The translations under genes and the position numbers were made by a program. From an uncultured Roseburia sp. (GTDB taxonomy: Bacteria; Bacillota_A; Clostridia; Lachnospirales; Lachnospiraceae): a stretch of 20,675 nt of DNA. The DNA is taken from NCBI GenBank assembly GCA_900753715.1, contig CAAEAE010000068.1:1-20675 (forward strand). Reading direction: 5' to 3'. The notes beneath the pieces were generated by a model, which worked only from the letters and a program-made list of their open reading frames with translations, was not told where the DNA came from and did no database searches. Within the stretch, counting starts at the first letter, position 1, and each line of letters starts with the position of its first letter. Shown one piece after another: positions 1-8,111 of the stretch.

Positions 1-216
1 CAGCTTATACAATCATTTCTATAGGGCGGACGCCCGACATGAAATAAGTTGCCGGAAAGCACGTATATTTGTTAGCCAATCTGTATAATCCGGCAGCTTA
101 TGAATGGTCATGGCTGAACTGTTACTATTTTATTGATTATTCTTAGCTTAACCATACCTGATAGACATGCTCGTGCCAACTATATAAATACCAAATACAT
201 AAGGTTCCAGTTGTAT
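1..216. other. Left-edge region without a supported gene
   Basis: No convincing gene is visible. Three short open stretches overlap here and none has a ribosome binding site or recognisable motif. One is a plus-strand frame open from base 2 to the stop at 86-88, which could be the tail of a gene outside the window. The second is a plus-strand frame between stops at 45-47 and about 132-134. The third is a minus-strand ATG frame of about 30 codons beginning near base 110. No hairpin followed by a U-tract could be found after the stop of the neighbouring minus-strand gene, so the end of that transcript is not located. Degenerate remnants of a mobile element or an old gene are possible but not demonstrable. 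Confidence 0.35.
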
Positions 217-2043
217 CTATAACAATTTAATAATCCAATACGATCCCACCTGCTCCAGGGAATCATACTCAACTCCTTTTTCTTTCAACCCATCCAGTTC
301 CGCAAGTCTTTCCTCCGGAACAATGCAAATGGTTCCACTCTGATCTGCAATTCCATCCTCCGGATACCATTCCCTGCTGGTCAGCCATTGACACATATCC
401 AGATTTTCAAAAGAATTAAGTGCATATACATTGACTCTTCCATCTGATAAGGCCGTCATCCGGTTGACACTCTCAAAGGTAGAATAAGCTTCTGTATATC
501 CATTTGTTTCCAGATAACGAACAACCTCCAGCGCATCCGATGGTGTCGGTTCCTGTGCTTTTAAGATCGGACTGTAAACAGTTGTTATATGCATTGCCGA
601 CACAATCAGGGAAATCAAAACGGCAATAACGCCTACGACTTTTTTAACTTCTTGCAATCCAGTCCTGTGCAATCCAGTTCTGTGCATTCCAATCATACTA
701 AACACACCACGTACACTGCGTACGCTGCATTCACCACGCATAGCGTCTTTATCTTCTTCCTTGCATACCATCGTCTGCTCCCATAGAAGCACGACAGCCA
801 ACGCCATAGCAAAGATCCACATGAAATAATACCGCTCCGAGCTTTCAATCGTTGTGAATGCTACCATAACCGCAGCCACAACCGGAGATGCTGCCGTGAC
901 CAGAAAACACCATTCCGCTCCCTGAAGAGCTTTTCTCTGCAGCATTTTCACCAGTAATCTTACGACCTGACCGCATACACACAGTACCAATACCACCAAA
1001 CCAATATTACGAAGGAAATTCCCTGATTCAGAGCCAATGGCTTTATAAGTATCTGCCAATACCACTCCAAATAACTTTGAAAGCCCGCCTCGTATATTTC
1101 GGGAAATATCCTGTCCTGTTGCAAAAGGCGTCTTCATTCCAAGGAAACTAAGCATCAGAAGCCCCATTACCCACAGGGGAACCATCCAGTTGCTATAGCT
1201 ACAGACCTTCGTTTTCTTCCCTGTCATATATAAATCTCTTTCGTTCCTGTCAGCAGAGATCTTCATAGTAATACACCGGTACAGAATCCGAATCACTTCT
1301 ATTCCAAACAATGGACCAAAGGTGATTAAAATTCCTCTGCTTCCCTGCATTCCCAAAAGAAAGGCTAAAAGCAGACTTACAGCCACCTTACCTGCAGTCA
1401 TCATTGCCCCATATTTATTGCCAGCTATATCCTTATTGTTGTCAGCATTAAACTTTAACCGATTGTCAAACCGTACGCTCTCATCTCTGCCCCGGACCGT
1501 AATACTATGTTGCTTATATTCTCCCTCACTCCAGCAGATCAACATCACATAGCAATTCATGATGAAAAAGAAGGTAATCACGTGAATTCCATAGTAGGAC
1601 GCAAACAGATACAGCAATTCCAGAATCGTCATGTTCCCGGAAAGAGCAAGGCTGAGTACACACATCAACAGACAGCTTTCTGTTCGGAATCCGGCTTTCT
1701 TCATGAAGCACCATATTGCCAGCAGAATTCCGGTCGCCATCACACAGCAGGCCAGTCCAAGTCCGAGATTCATGTCACCGGTCCAGCCATAAAATAATGC
1801 AGCCACCTGTGGAGTTGCTATGATTCGCGTTTCCGTAGAAGAAATCCAGGTAGACGGAACCATTTCTCCGCTGTTCCAGATCAGCCTTGCAAGTACTGCT
1901 TCGGCGCCAATATCAGAGTTCATCTTATAATTAAAATGCTGCACATTGACACAACCTATCAATGCCAGATACACCATCGTAATGATTCCTAACACACCAC
2001 AAACAATAATTCGATTTGTTTCTTTCTGTTGCTCTGTATTCAT
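217..2043 (-). CDS. Large multi-pass membrane protein, GT-C glycosyltransferase-like
   Basis: A 608-residue protein with many hydrophobic segments and a hydrophilic C-terminal tail of about 100 residues, the layout of GT-C enzymes that use polyprenyl-phosphate sugars outside the membrane. The first extracytoplasmic loop after TM1 carries acidic residues D44 and E48, followed by E71, the place where GT-C enzymes keep their catalytic or metal-binding acids. I chose the ATG at 2043 because AAGAGG lies 6 bases upstream; a longer reading from a TTG at 2070 would bypass that site. It is last in a three-gene unit, 82 bases after the rhamnosidase stop. Hydrophilic loops around residues 180-215 and 425-465 look expanded, and the second contains short tandem DNA repeats. 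The family is not securely recognised and no sugar specificity can be given. Confidence 0.72.
   Translation of the reverse strand: MNTEQQKETNRIIVCGVLGIITMVYLALIGCVNVQHFNYKMNSDIGAEAVLARLIWNSGEMVPSTWISSTETRIIATPQVAALFYGWTGDMNLGLGLACCVMATGILLAIWCFMKKAGFRTESCLLMCVLSLALSGNMTILELLYLFASYYGIHVITFFFIMNCYVMLICWSEGEYKQHSITVRGRDESVRFDNRLKFNADNNKDIAGNKYGAMMTAGKVAVSLLLAFLLGMQGSRGILITFGPLFGIEVIRILYRCITMKISADRNERDLYMTGKKTKVCSYSNWMVPLWVMGLLMLSFLGMKTPFATGQDISRNIRGGLSKLFGVVLADTYKAIGSESGNFLRNIGLVVLVLCVCGQVVRLLVKMLQRKALQGAEWCFLVTAASPVVAAVMVAFTTIESSERYYFMWIFAMALAVVLLWEQTMVCKEEDKDAMRGECSVRSVRGVFSMIGMHRTGLHRTGLQEVKKVVGVIAVLISLIVSAMHITTVYSPILKAQEPTPSDALEVVRYLETNGYTEAYSTFESVNRMTALSDGRVNVYALNSFENLDMCQWLTSREWYPEDGIADQSGTICIVPEERLAELDGLKEKGVEYDSLEQVGSYWIIKLL
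653..697 (-). repeat. 15-bp tandem repeat inside a loop of the membrane protein
   Basis: Two near-identical 15-base units (653-667 and 668-682, one base apart) are followed by a third, diverged unit from 683. On the coding strand they give consecutive copies of a His-Arg-Thr-Gly-Leu-type pentapeptide in a hydrophilic loop between membrane segments. The period is a multiple of three, so changes in copy number would keep the frame. Confidence 0.8.
710..727 (-). repeat. 9-bp tandem duplication in the same loop
   Basis: Two 9-base units (710-718 and 719-727) differ at one base and encode a doubled Ser-Val-Arg tripeptide. They lie just beside the 15-bp repeat, which suggests that this loop grows by replication slippage. 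Confidence 0.7.
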
Positions 2044-2125
2044 GAGTATCCTCTTTATTATTTCATGCAAAAATGATATCGTACCATTATTTTACAACTA
2101 TTGATGCAATCATTTATAAAATGGC

Positions 2126-5100
2126 CTATTCACTGATAAAATCATACTCCCCAGATCCCAGTTCCATGCTCTCCATCCCCGGTAATTCCACTGTTGCAGT
2201 TGTATTTGCCGGAATCCGAATGTGATACGAATAGCCGTCTTCCTCGTGTTCCCATGACACCTCTATCCTGCCATACATACTCTCGTAAGCACCTTTTGCA
2301 TATGACCAGCGGTCCGTCACTTCAGGTCGGATAGAGAAATGCTTAAATCCCGGGTTCTCCTTATCACTCCGGATTCCCAACACATTTGTATACAGCCACT
2401 GCGCCGGTGCTCCATATGCGTAATGATTCAAAGAGCCATCCAGGACCAATTCCCCATTCATCTCCTGGTAAGCAGACAAATACTCCGGAGTAGTCGTTGC
2501 TCCCTGTATAACCGGATAAAGCAGGGAACGCTCCCCGGTGTTGCACAGCATTTCGTAAGCTGCATCAGAATATCCCGCTTCACTCAAAGCCGGAAGAACA
2601 TAGCCAAGCCCCGCATAACCCGCATGAAATTCATACTGATTAAAGGTCACATTATTGAGCAGGCACTCTGCTGCCATCTGCCGCATTGTCTCCGGGAACA
2701 AATCAAACGCAAGTCCCAAAGCATACGCTGTTTGAGAGTAACATTCTATCACTCCATCTTCGGAAACATACTCCCTAAGCCATGCATCACGGAATTGTTC
2801 AAATACCTGTTGATAGTGGATAGCCTCATCTGTTTTGCCCAGGACTGTGGATATTTTCGAGATCAGATCGGCCGAATGAGCGCTCCATGCAGTATCTGTC
2901 AGTCCCTTCGGTGTACTTTCTACCGAGAAATGATCTCCGTAACCATTTTCCTCTGTTCGCAATCCATTCTCCGAGTGTACTTCCAGATAGTCAATCCATT
3001 TACATAATGCATCATAATATTCCTGTAGAACTGCCACGTCCCCATATTGTGTATACAGATTCCATGCGATCACCACTGCCGCATCTCCCCAGCAGTTATT
3101 GCCTCCGGCACCTCCGCGTCCGTCCCATCCTGTTCCGAAATTCCGGGGCGCCATATCAGGGAAGGCTCCGTCATCACTTTGCAGACTGCATAATTCCTTA
3201 AGATATTTCCGATAAAAAAGATCACTGTTGCTGTTATAGCATGCCATCCCCGAAAAGATCTGAGCATCACCTGCCCAGCCATGACACTCATCGCGCTGTG
3301 CACAATCCGTCGGGTTATCCAGGAAATTGCTTTTCTGACTCCATACGGTATTACTCCAATACTGATTAACTGCCTCATCGGAACATTCAAATTCTCCGCT
3401 CAAATCCAGAGCAGAAGATAGCACCATACCGGTTACCTGATCTAACGATGGAGCCTCCTCCAGTCCGGTAATCTGCAAATACCGGAAGCCATGATAAACC
3501 GATACCGGCTGGTACGTCTGCCCTCCGTCTATTGCCAGATAATAGTCTGTTGCATCTGCTGTTAACAGGTTTTCCGTCCATATCGTCCCAACCACATCAT
3601 CTTTATTCCGCAGCGTATCACTGTTTAATGCTTCTCCATAGCGAAGCGTAACCAGATCTCCTGCCTTTGCATTCATCGTAATCCTGCACACTCCGGCAAA
3701 GTTTTGTCCAAAATCATATACATAAGTACCGCTTACCGGTTCTGACACAGATATCGGTCTTAGTTCCTGAATGCAGGTGATTGGGTCATTATACTTTCCA
3801 ACATAGGGAAGATCATAATATCTGGAATCCACCTGATCTACCGCTGCCTGAGACCATGCTGTCTCCTTTTCGTCTTCTTCCGGCTGTACTATAGCCGATC
3901 CTCTACCTGCAGTATCAATCAGATCTTCTCTTTCAGCAGTATCCGTCCAACTTCCATTCGTCTGGTACAACTCACGAGACGCATCGTAGAATTCTCCCTG
4001 ATACACATCATTTTCCCGAATTGGTCCATCCAGTGTTACCATGAATTCCTCATCTGTGCCAATCACCTGCTTCGTTCCATCGGAATAGGTAATCACCAGT
4101 ACCCCGCGAAGTGCATTAGTGTCACCCCATGGACTATAAATCTCAGGGTATCCAACTCCCCTGTCATACCATCCGTGAAACAATGTCATCGTCCAGACAT
4201 GTGAGTCGTCTGAAAATTCCGTACCCACCAGTTTATCTGTCACATCATATGTCACATAGGATAAGTACTGATTGTAGGCAAGCTTCCCAGGATCCAGAAA
4301 ATCTTCACTTACTGCCTGTCCATCCATTGAAACCTCGAAATTTCCCAATGCTGTCAGATACAGCCTTGCATGGTCGATCTCCTTATTCTCCAGGTTAAAT
4401 TCCCTGCAGAAAACAGGTGCCGGATCTTCCATTGCGCCCGACAGCATAAGTCCCGAACCTACTTTACACCGACCATCTTCTATGACAATATGATAAGGTG
4501 CAAAAATAGTATCTTCCTGCTCAAAATTTTCCTCATAGCAGACATTTCCCTCTTCATCCGTAACTACAATGTCATCCAGCCATGCATACTGTGTTCCACG
4601 ACTCTTGTAATAACCGATTGCTCCAAGCGAAGCACCATGAATGGTAAATGTCCCGACTTCGCAGCCATTTACCGCTACTTTCATCTGATGATCCAGTACC
4701 TGCAGATCTACCTGATATATTCCATCCTCTGCTGTTTCTAGCGAGGCAGACGGAAATTCTACATTCGAATTGAGTTCTGACATATCTTTGACAGTGAATA
4801 GCGTATCTTCTCCCTGATTCTGCAGTTCACACAGAGTCATCGAACCATATCGCCCACTCTCTGCTCCAAATACGAAACAGGCTGAAGTATCCCTGATCTC
4901 CATCGTATATTGAATAAAATATGTAGTTTTCTCCTGTACTGTCGATATATTCCTGTCAGAATCTCCTACTGATATCCAATGTGCCTCCTCCGGGAATTCT
5001 CCCATCAGTCCGGTTTCAAAGTAACCAGTTTCTGCCGACACACACCTGCTTCCCTCTTCATCCCAGACATCCACCGACCATTCGTATCCGGTCTGCGGTT

Positions 5101-5437
5101 TCAGCTGCTCACCTTCATAAGGGACTGCCACAGACAGACTACCCTCCACTTTTCCGGAATCCCAGACACAGATTTCCGAAGCTATAGCATCATCCTGCTC
5201 TCTATTTCCCTGATCACATTCATACACCGCAATCCGATACGCTGACTGGCTTTTGCCCTGCTCCTCCGAATTCATCTGCCAGCTGAAAAGAATGGATTCA
5301 TCATCCACCCCGATCGGATTACGAATGTAGTTTGTTTTTAAATTTGTAATTTCTGTCTGCTTTGATGCGCCGCAGGCTGTGCATATCCCCAACACTAGTC
5401 CTAAAACACTAACGAAAATGTTTTTCTTATGTAGCAA
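2126..5437 (-). CDS. Lipoprotein alpha-L-rhamnosidase, GH78, with inserted lectin-like domain
   Basis: An 1103-residue secreted enzyme predicted to release terminal alpha-L-rhamnose by an inverting mechanism. Residues 1-22 are a lipoprotein signal peptide ending in a Cys (C22), so it should sit on the outer face of the membrane. A fibronectin-like N-domain (about 30-145) is followed by a Trp-Ile strand, a roughly 170-residue insertion resembling a concanavalin/LamG-type beta-sandwich (about 170-340), the GH78 N-domain (about 355-520) and the (alpha/alpha)6 catalytic domain. Catalytic signatures are present: DECHGWAGD at 716-724 with E717 as candidate general acid, and GATTTPE at 979-985 with E985 as candidate general base. 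The NHYAYG motif begins at 1004. A C-terminal beta domain closes the protein. The start is a TTG with GAGGGG 8 bases upstream. Its position between two glycosyltransferase-like membrane genes, with no transporter or regulator nearby, suggests work on the cell's own or neighbouring surface glycans. Confidence 0.9.
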   Translation of the reverse strand: MLHKKNIFVSVLGLVLGICTACGASKQTEITNLKTNYIRNPIGVDDESILFSWQMNSEEQGKSQSAYRIAVYECDQGNREQDDAIASEICVWDSGKVEGSLSVAVPYEGEQLKPQTGYEWSVDVWDEEGSRCVSAETGYFETGLMGEFPEEAHWISVGDSDRNISTVQEKTTYFIQYTMEIRDTSACFVFGAESGRYGSMTLCELQNQGEDTLFTVKDMSELNSNVEFPSASLETAEDGIYQVDLQVLDHQMKVAVNGCEVGTFTIHGASLGAIGYYKSRGTQYAWLDDIVVTDEEGNVCYEENFEQEDTIFAPYHIVIEDGRCKVGSGLMLSGAMEDPAPVFCREFNLENKEIDHARLYLTALGNFEVSMDGQAVSEDFLDPGKLAYNQYLSYVTYDVTDKLVGTEFSDDSHVWTMTLFHGWYDRGVGYPEIYSPWGDTNALRGVLVITYSDGTKQVIGTDEEFMVTLDGPIRENDVYQGEFYDASRELYQTNGSWTDTAEREDLIDTAGRGSAIVQPEEDEKETAWSQAAVDQVDSRYYDLPYVGKYNDPITCIQELRPISVSEPVSGTYVYDFGQNFAGVCRITMNAKAGDLVTLRYGEALNSDTLRNKDDVVGTIWTENLLTADATDYYLAIDGGQTYQPVSVYHGFRYLQITGLEEAPSLDQVTGMVLSSALDLSGEFECSDEAVNQYWSNTVWSQKSNFLDNPTDCAQRDECHGWAGDAQIFSGMACYNSNSDLFYRKYLKELCSLQSDDGAFPDMAPRNFGTGWDGRGGAGGNNCWGDAAVVIAWNLYTQYGDVAVLQEYYDALCKWIDYLEVHSENGLRTEENGYGDHFSVESTPKGLTDTAWSAHSADLISKISTVLGKTDEAIHYQQVFEQFRDAWLREYVSEDGVIECYSQTAYALGLAFDLFPETMRQMAAECLLNNVTFNQYEFHAGYAGLGYVLPALSEAGYSDAAYEMLCNTGERSLLYPVIQGATTTPEYLSAYQEMNGELVLDGSLNHYAYGAPAQWLYTNVLGIRSDKENPGFKHFSIRPEVTDRWSYAKGAYESMYGRIEVSWEHEEDGYSYHIRIPANTTATVELPGMESMELGSGEYDFISE

Positions 5438-5445
5438 TGTCTTTT

Positions 5446-5451
5446 CCCCTC
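5446..5451 (-). promoter_or_regulatory. Ribosome binding site deciding the TTG start of the rhamnosidase
   Basis: GAGGGG on the minus strand lies 8 bases before the TTG at 5437. No in-frame ATG precedes the signal peptide, so this site supports initiation at TTG. Confidence 0.7.
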
Positions 5452-5482
5452 ACCATCATCTGTGATACTTGTTTATCTTACC

Positions 5483-6661
5483 TTAATTTCCCTGCATCTG
5501 CAGTTCTGCCTCAGAAGACGTCCGAAAAAATACCAGCCACGTAAACCATAACCATGCTCCCAGATAAATAACAGCATGAATTATCGAAACTTCCGCTCCA
5601 TCAAACAAATATGTCTGATATCGCAAGAGACTGGATATCACTTCTACAGCTGTTATTATCCAGTACCGGCTATTCACAAATATAAGTAATATCAACAAAA
5701 TATCAACCATATAACTATATCTTTCGTGCATCGCAGGCAGGAATAAAATACAAGTCCATGCTGTCCATGCAGCCATCTGTAAAAAGGCCAATGGCTGCTC
5801 CAGTCTTTTCCCCTCATACATCGCATAAGCCAATGCCATTCCCAATACTGAAACCGTTATCAGAATAGCCGGCTTTTTCAACATTTCATAATTGTCAGCA
5901 ACCAAAATCCAAAAGCTGGGGAAATTCAGCCACATCAGTCTATGCGTGTCCGTTTGCTGAAAATAAAGCTGATACGGTTCCAGCCAATTGCCTCTCATCA
6001 GTATTCCCGGAATTGACAAACCGTACCATCCAGCAAGAATTAGAATAAAATTTAAAATAGAATACTTTTTCTCAAGAAAATAGTAAAACAAGAAAAAAGG
6101 AAGAATAAAAATCATTTGCATTTTAAATGCCAGTGCCACTCCCAATAACAGAAATGAAGGAACATATTTCTTTTCAAACAGGAAACACAATGCCATAATT
6201 ACAAAAGCAATATAAATAGAATCACACTGTGCCCATGCAGCTGAATTCAAATACGTAACCGGCAATAATAAAACTGCTGCGTATACCCCTGCAAACAGCA
6301 TCTGCGCCTCACTGTCTCTCAATCTACAGACGAGGAGACCACATGCTCCCGCCAGAAGAAAATCAAAGAAAATCGATAATCCCTTATACAGATATAATGC
6401 TTTAAATGGAAGATAGGTCATGCCTGCAATGATCATCTGATAAAGAATATTATAGTTGCCAACCTGCTGTTTCATTGCCTGCCAACCACCATTTGCCTTG
6501 ATTTCTTCAAACCATGGCTGCAAATCTTGATGAAAGTCTCCTGACTCAAACCTGCGCAGATAAAAGCATATCCATAAGCGAATTGCAGTGACTGCAATAA
6601 CGCAAAGCAATCCCAAATTCTTCTTTATCCAGTCATATATATATTGTTCTATCTTTGTCAT
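5483..6661 (-). CDS. Gpi18/mannosyltransferase-like GT-C membrane protein
   Basis: A 392-residue integral membrane protein resembling the COG5542 (Gpi18-like) group of GT-C glycosyltransferases. It has about ten hydrophobic segments. The first outer loop holds a Ser-Gly-Asp-Phe motif (D42), a later loop has Trp-Ala-Gln-Cys-Asp (D147), and a His-Glu-Arg-Tyr motif at 312-315 precedes the last membrane segments; these are the recurrent conserved spots of the family. It probably transfers a hexose from a polyprenyl-phosphate donor to a surface acceptor. The ATG at 6661 is preferred because AGGGAG lies 9 bases upstream; the upstream ATG at 6679 has no such site. It is the first gene of a unit with the rhamnosidase (45-base gap) and the 608-residue membrane protein, read from the promoter at 6692-6720. 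Donor and acceptor are unknown. Confidence 0.78.
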   Translation of the reverse strand: MTKIEQYIYDWIKKNLGLLCVIAVTAIRLWICFYLRRFESGDFHQDLQPWFEEIKANGGWQAMKQQVGNYNILYQMIIAGMTYLPFKALYLYKGLSIFFDFLLAGACGLLVCRLRDSEAQMLFAGVYAAVLLLPVTYLNSAAWAQCDSIYIAFVIMALCFLFEKKYVPSFLLLGVALAFKMQMIFILPFFLFYYFLEKKYSILNFILILAGWYGLSIPGILMRGNWLEPYQLYFQQTDTHRLMWLNFPSFWILVADNYEMLKKPAILITVSVLGMALAYAMYEGKRLEQPLAFLQMAAWTAWTCILFLPAMHERYSYMVDILLILLIFVNSRYWIITAVEVISSLLRYQTYLFDGAEVSIIHAVIYLGAWLWFTWLVFFRTSSEAELQMQGN

Positions 6662-6691
6662 CTGTCTTGTCTCCCTCATTTCTATGCTACC

Positions 6692-6720
6692 ATTATAACC
6701 TTAACATCACATCCCCGCAA
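6692..6720 (-). promoter_or_regulatory. Sigma-A-type promoter for the rhamnosidase unit
   Basis: On the minus strand a TTGCGG -35 box (6715-6720) and a perfect TATAAT -10 box (6692-6697) are separated by 17 bases. They lie just downstream of the tandem terminators and about 30 bases before the start codon at 6661. This marks the start of the three-gene unit. Confidence 0.7.
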
Positions 6721-6726
6721 ACACTT

Positions 6727-6785
6727 AATATAAAACAAGGTGAATCACCGGCAATTTCATACGAATCTGCCATGATTCACCCTTG
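6727..6785 (-). terminator. Second of two tandem intrinsic terminators after the SGNH gene
   Basis: On the minus strand, arms containing GTGAATCA and TGATTCAC pair, with a further GGCA/TGCC inner stem closing on a TTC...GAA top. A TTTTATATT tract follows the hairpin. It lies about 80 bases after the stop of the SGNH hydrolase gene. Confidence 0.7.
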
Positions 6786-6786
6786 C

Positions 6787-6838
6787 AATAAAAATAAAGT
6801 GAACTAATGTGTCCCTGACTGAGTACACATTAATTCAC
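6787..6838 (-). terminator. First of two tandem intrinsic terminators after the SGNH gene
   Basis: On the minus strand a 14-bp stem (arms 6825-6838 and 6799-6812, one G-U pair) closes a 12-base loop and is followed directly by TTTATTTTTA. It starts 26 bases beyond the stop of the SGNH gene. Its 5' arm shares the AAGGGTGAAT beginning with the second terminator. Confidence 0.82.
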
Positions 6839-6864
6839 CCTTATCCACACATCCTACACACCAA

Positions 6865-7887
6865 TTAATTATTTTTGGTCTCTTCATTTGCCAGTATGAT
6901 TCTGGCTAAAGCATCTGCATAATTCTGTCGTGCTTCTGCAGTCAGATGAATCCCATCCTCCAGATATTTATCGGCTCCATAGGCATCTATTCCAAGATCA
7001 TAATAGCTGTTAAAGAATAAAGTCTGCTGCTCCCCTGCAATATATTCACAGGTTCCCATATAATCACGTAATGTACCGGCTCCCTTATCGGTCACATTAC
7101 TGTCTCCCACAAAACGGTCTCCATTATAAAACAAACAATAATGAGGTGGGCATAAAATAATGGTGCAATCCGGTGCAAATTCTCTTAAGTCTGTAATTGC
7201 ATTACGAAGAGCTCCGGCATAAGTATATGCACTATAAGGCTCATCATCATAGCTGCGGGGAGCTCCTTCAAAATAATCATTAATACCATATTCTATGATA
7301 AAATAATCGGTCTTACTAAAATCTACATTGGGATTATCCAAAATTTCCTTTGTTCTCGTCCCTTCAAAAATTGTAGTAGGAATTTTTTTCTGCATAGCCT
7401 TTACCACTCCCTGAAGACCTGTAGAATCCCATTTTTCATTTTCTGCAGACTGTGTTAATTTAATGGTAGCTGTTGTTCCTCCAATTGCCAGGTTATAAAC
7501 ATCTGCATTACATTGAACAGCTGTTAAATACGGAATGCCTGTACCATCACGGTTACTGTCAAAAATACTGTCTCCCAAAAATACCAGCTGCAAATCATTT
7601 CCCTGAGGTTCTACCTGATCCTCTTCCGTAATCACCTGCTCATGCTCCGGGAATACAATATCATCCTCATTGATCTGAATCGGTTCTTCCGTTGGAGCAG
7701 GTGTTGGCGTGGATGTGGGTGTTGTCTGCTCTGATTTCATATTTTGAATAACTTCCTGAAGATTAACTATTTCGTCACCTTGTGCCGAGTCCGTTCCTGC
7801 CTGATTAATCTCCTCTGTTGTTTTCGTACATGAACAGCACAGTACTGCCACTATAATTACTAATACTATTTTCTTTATTTTTCTCAT
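6865..7887 (-). CDS. SGNH/GDSL-family hydrolase lipoprotein
   Basis: A 340-residue protein with a Cys-containing lipoprotein-type signal peptide (residues 1-20, several possible lipid-attachment Cys at 17-20). A Thr/Pro-rich linker (about 52-70) should carry the enzyme through the cell wall. The four SGNH blocks are all visible: GDS with S107, a Gly block at 136-137, GIND with N203, and the DGIH pair D311/H314. It is therefore expected to be an active serine esterase, for example an O-deacetylase of a carbohydrate, although the substrate cannot be read from sequence. The ATG is preceded by GGTGAGG at 5 bases. It has its own promoter and is followed by two terminators, so it is a single-gene unit. 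It lies divergently from the membrane protein gene at 8112. Confidence 0.88.
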   Translation of the reverse strand: MRKIKKIVLVIIVAVLCCSCTKTTEEINQAGTDSAQGDEIVNLQEVIQNMKSEQTTPTSTPTPAPTEEPIQINEDDIVFPEHEQVITEEDQVEPQGNDLQLVFLGDSIFDSNRDGTGIPYLTAVQCNADVYNLAIGGTTATIKLTQSAENEKWDSTGLQGVVKAMQKKIPTTIFEGTRTKEILDNPNVDFSKTDYFIIEYGINDYFEGAPRSYDDEPYSAYTYAGALRNAITDLREFAPDCTIILCPPHYCLFYNGDRFVGDSNVTDKGAGTLRDYMGTCEYIAGEQQTLFFNSYYDLGIDAYGADKYLEDGIHLTAEARQNYADALARIILANEETKNN

Positions 7888-7926
7888 AAACGCCTCACCA
7901 ACCTTTATCTGTTACTAATTGATTTT

Positions 7927-7954
7927 AGAATAGCATATTTTTCATAATAGTAAA
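7927..7954 (-). promoter_or_regulatory. Probable promoter of the SGNH hydrolase gene
   Basis: On the minus strand TTTACT (7949-7954) and TATTCT (7927-7932) are separated by 16 bases, about 40 bases before the ATG. Both boxes are imperfect, so this is a moderate call. Confidence 0.45.
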
Positions 7955-7980
7955 GTTACTTAAGAAATAATTAAGACTTT
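7952..7980. repeat. Imperfect palindrome between divergent promoters
   Basis: Arms at 7952-7963 and 7971-7980 are inverted copies apart from two extra bases in the left arm, around a 7-base spacer. The left arm overlaps the proposed -35 box of the SGNH promoter, so it could be an operator. It is AT-rich and could also be chance. Confidence 0.3.
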
Positions 7981-8052
7981 CTTATATAAAATATGCGATT
8001 TTCCAAAAAGATATTCCATCCAATCTCAAAGACATGTAAAATCAATCAAGTC

Positions 8053-8081
8053 TTGAAAAACCACGGATAACCAACTATACT
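8053..8081 (+). promoter_or_regulatory. Near-consensus promoter for the plus-strand membrane gene
   Basis: TTGAAA (8053-8058) and TATACT (8076-8081) are separated by 17 bases. Transcription should begin near 8088, which leaves room for the ribosome binding site at 8102-8105 and supports translation from 8112 rather than 8100. Confidence 0.75.
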
Positions 8082-8111
8082 TTTATTGAACAAAAGCTTA
8101 TGGAGATGAAA

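Noticed and set aside
23..37. GC-rich small palindrome GGGCGGACGCCC as terminator or element end
   Set aside because: The loop is too short for a longer stem and no U-tract or matching inverted copy was found.
2..134. Possible tail of a plus-strand gene or a small minus-strand gene at the left edge
   Set aside because: Three frames look equally open over less than 40 codons each and none has a start site or motif, so none could be chosen.
589..1797. Several plus-strand open frames of 65-96 codons opposite the membrane protein gene
   Set aside because: They lie antisense to a long gene with clear membrane-protein composition, lack ribosome binding sites and have no recognisable motifs.
2339..3201. 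Plus-strand frames of 222 and 104 codons opposite the rhamnosidase
   Set aside because: They sit opposite the conserved GH78 catalytic domain and read as Cys/His/Ser-rich shadow peptides without domain signatures.
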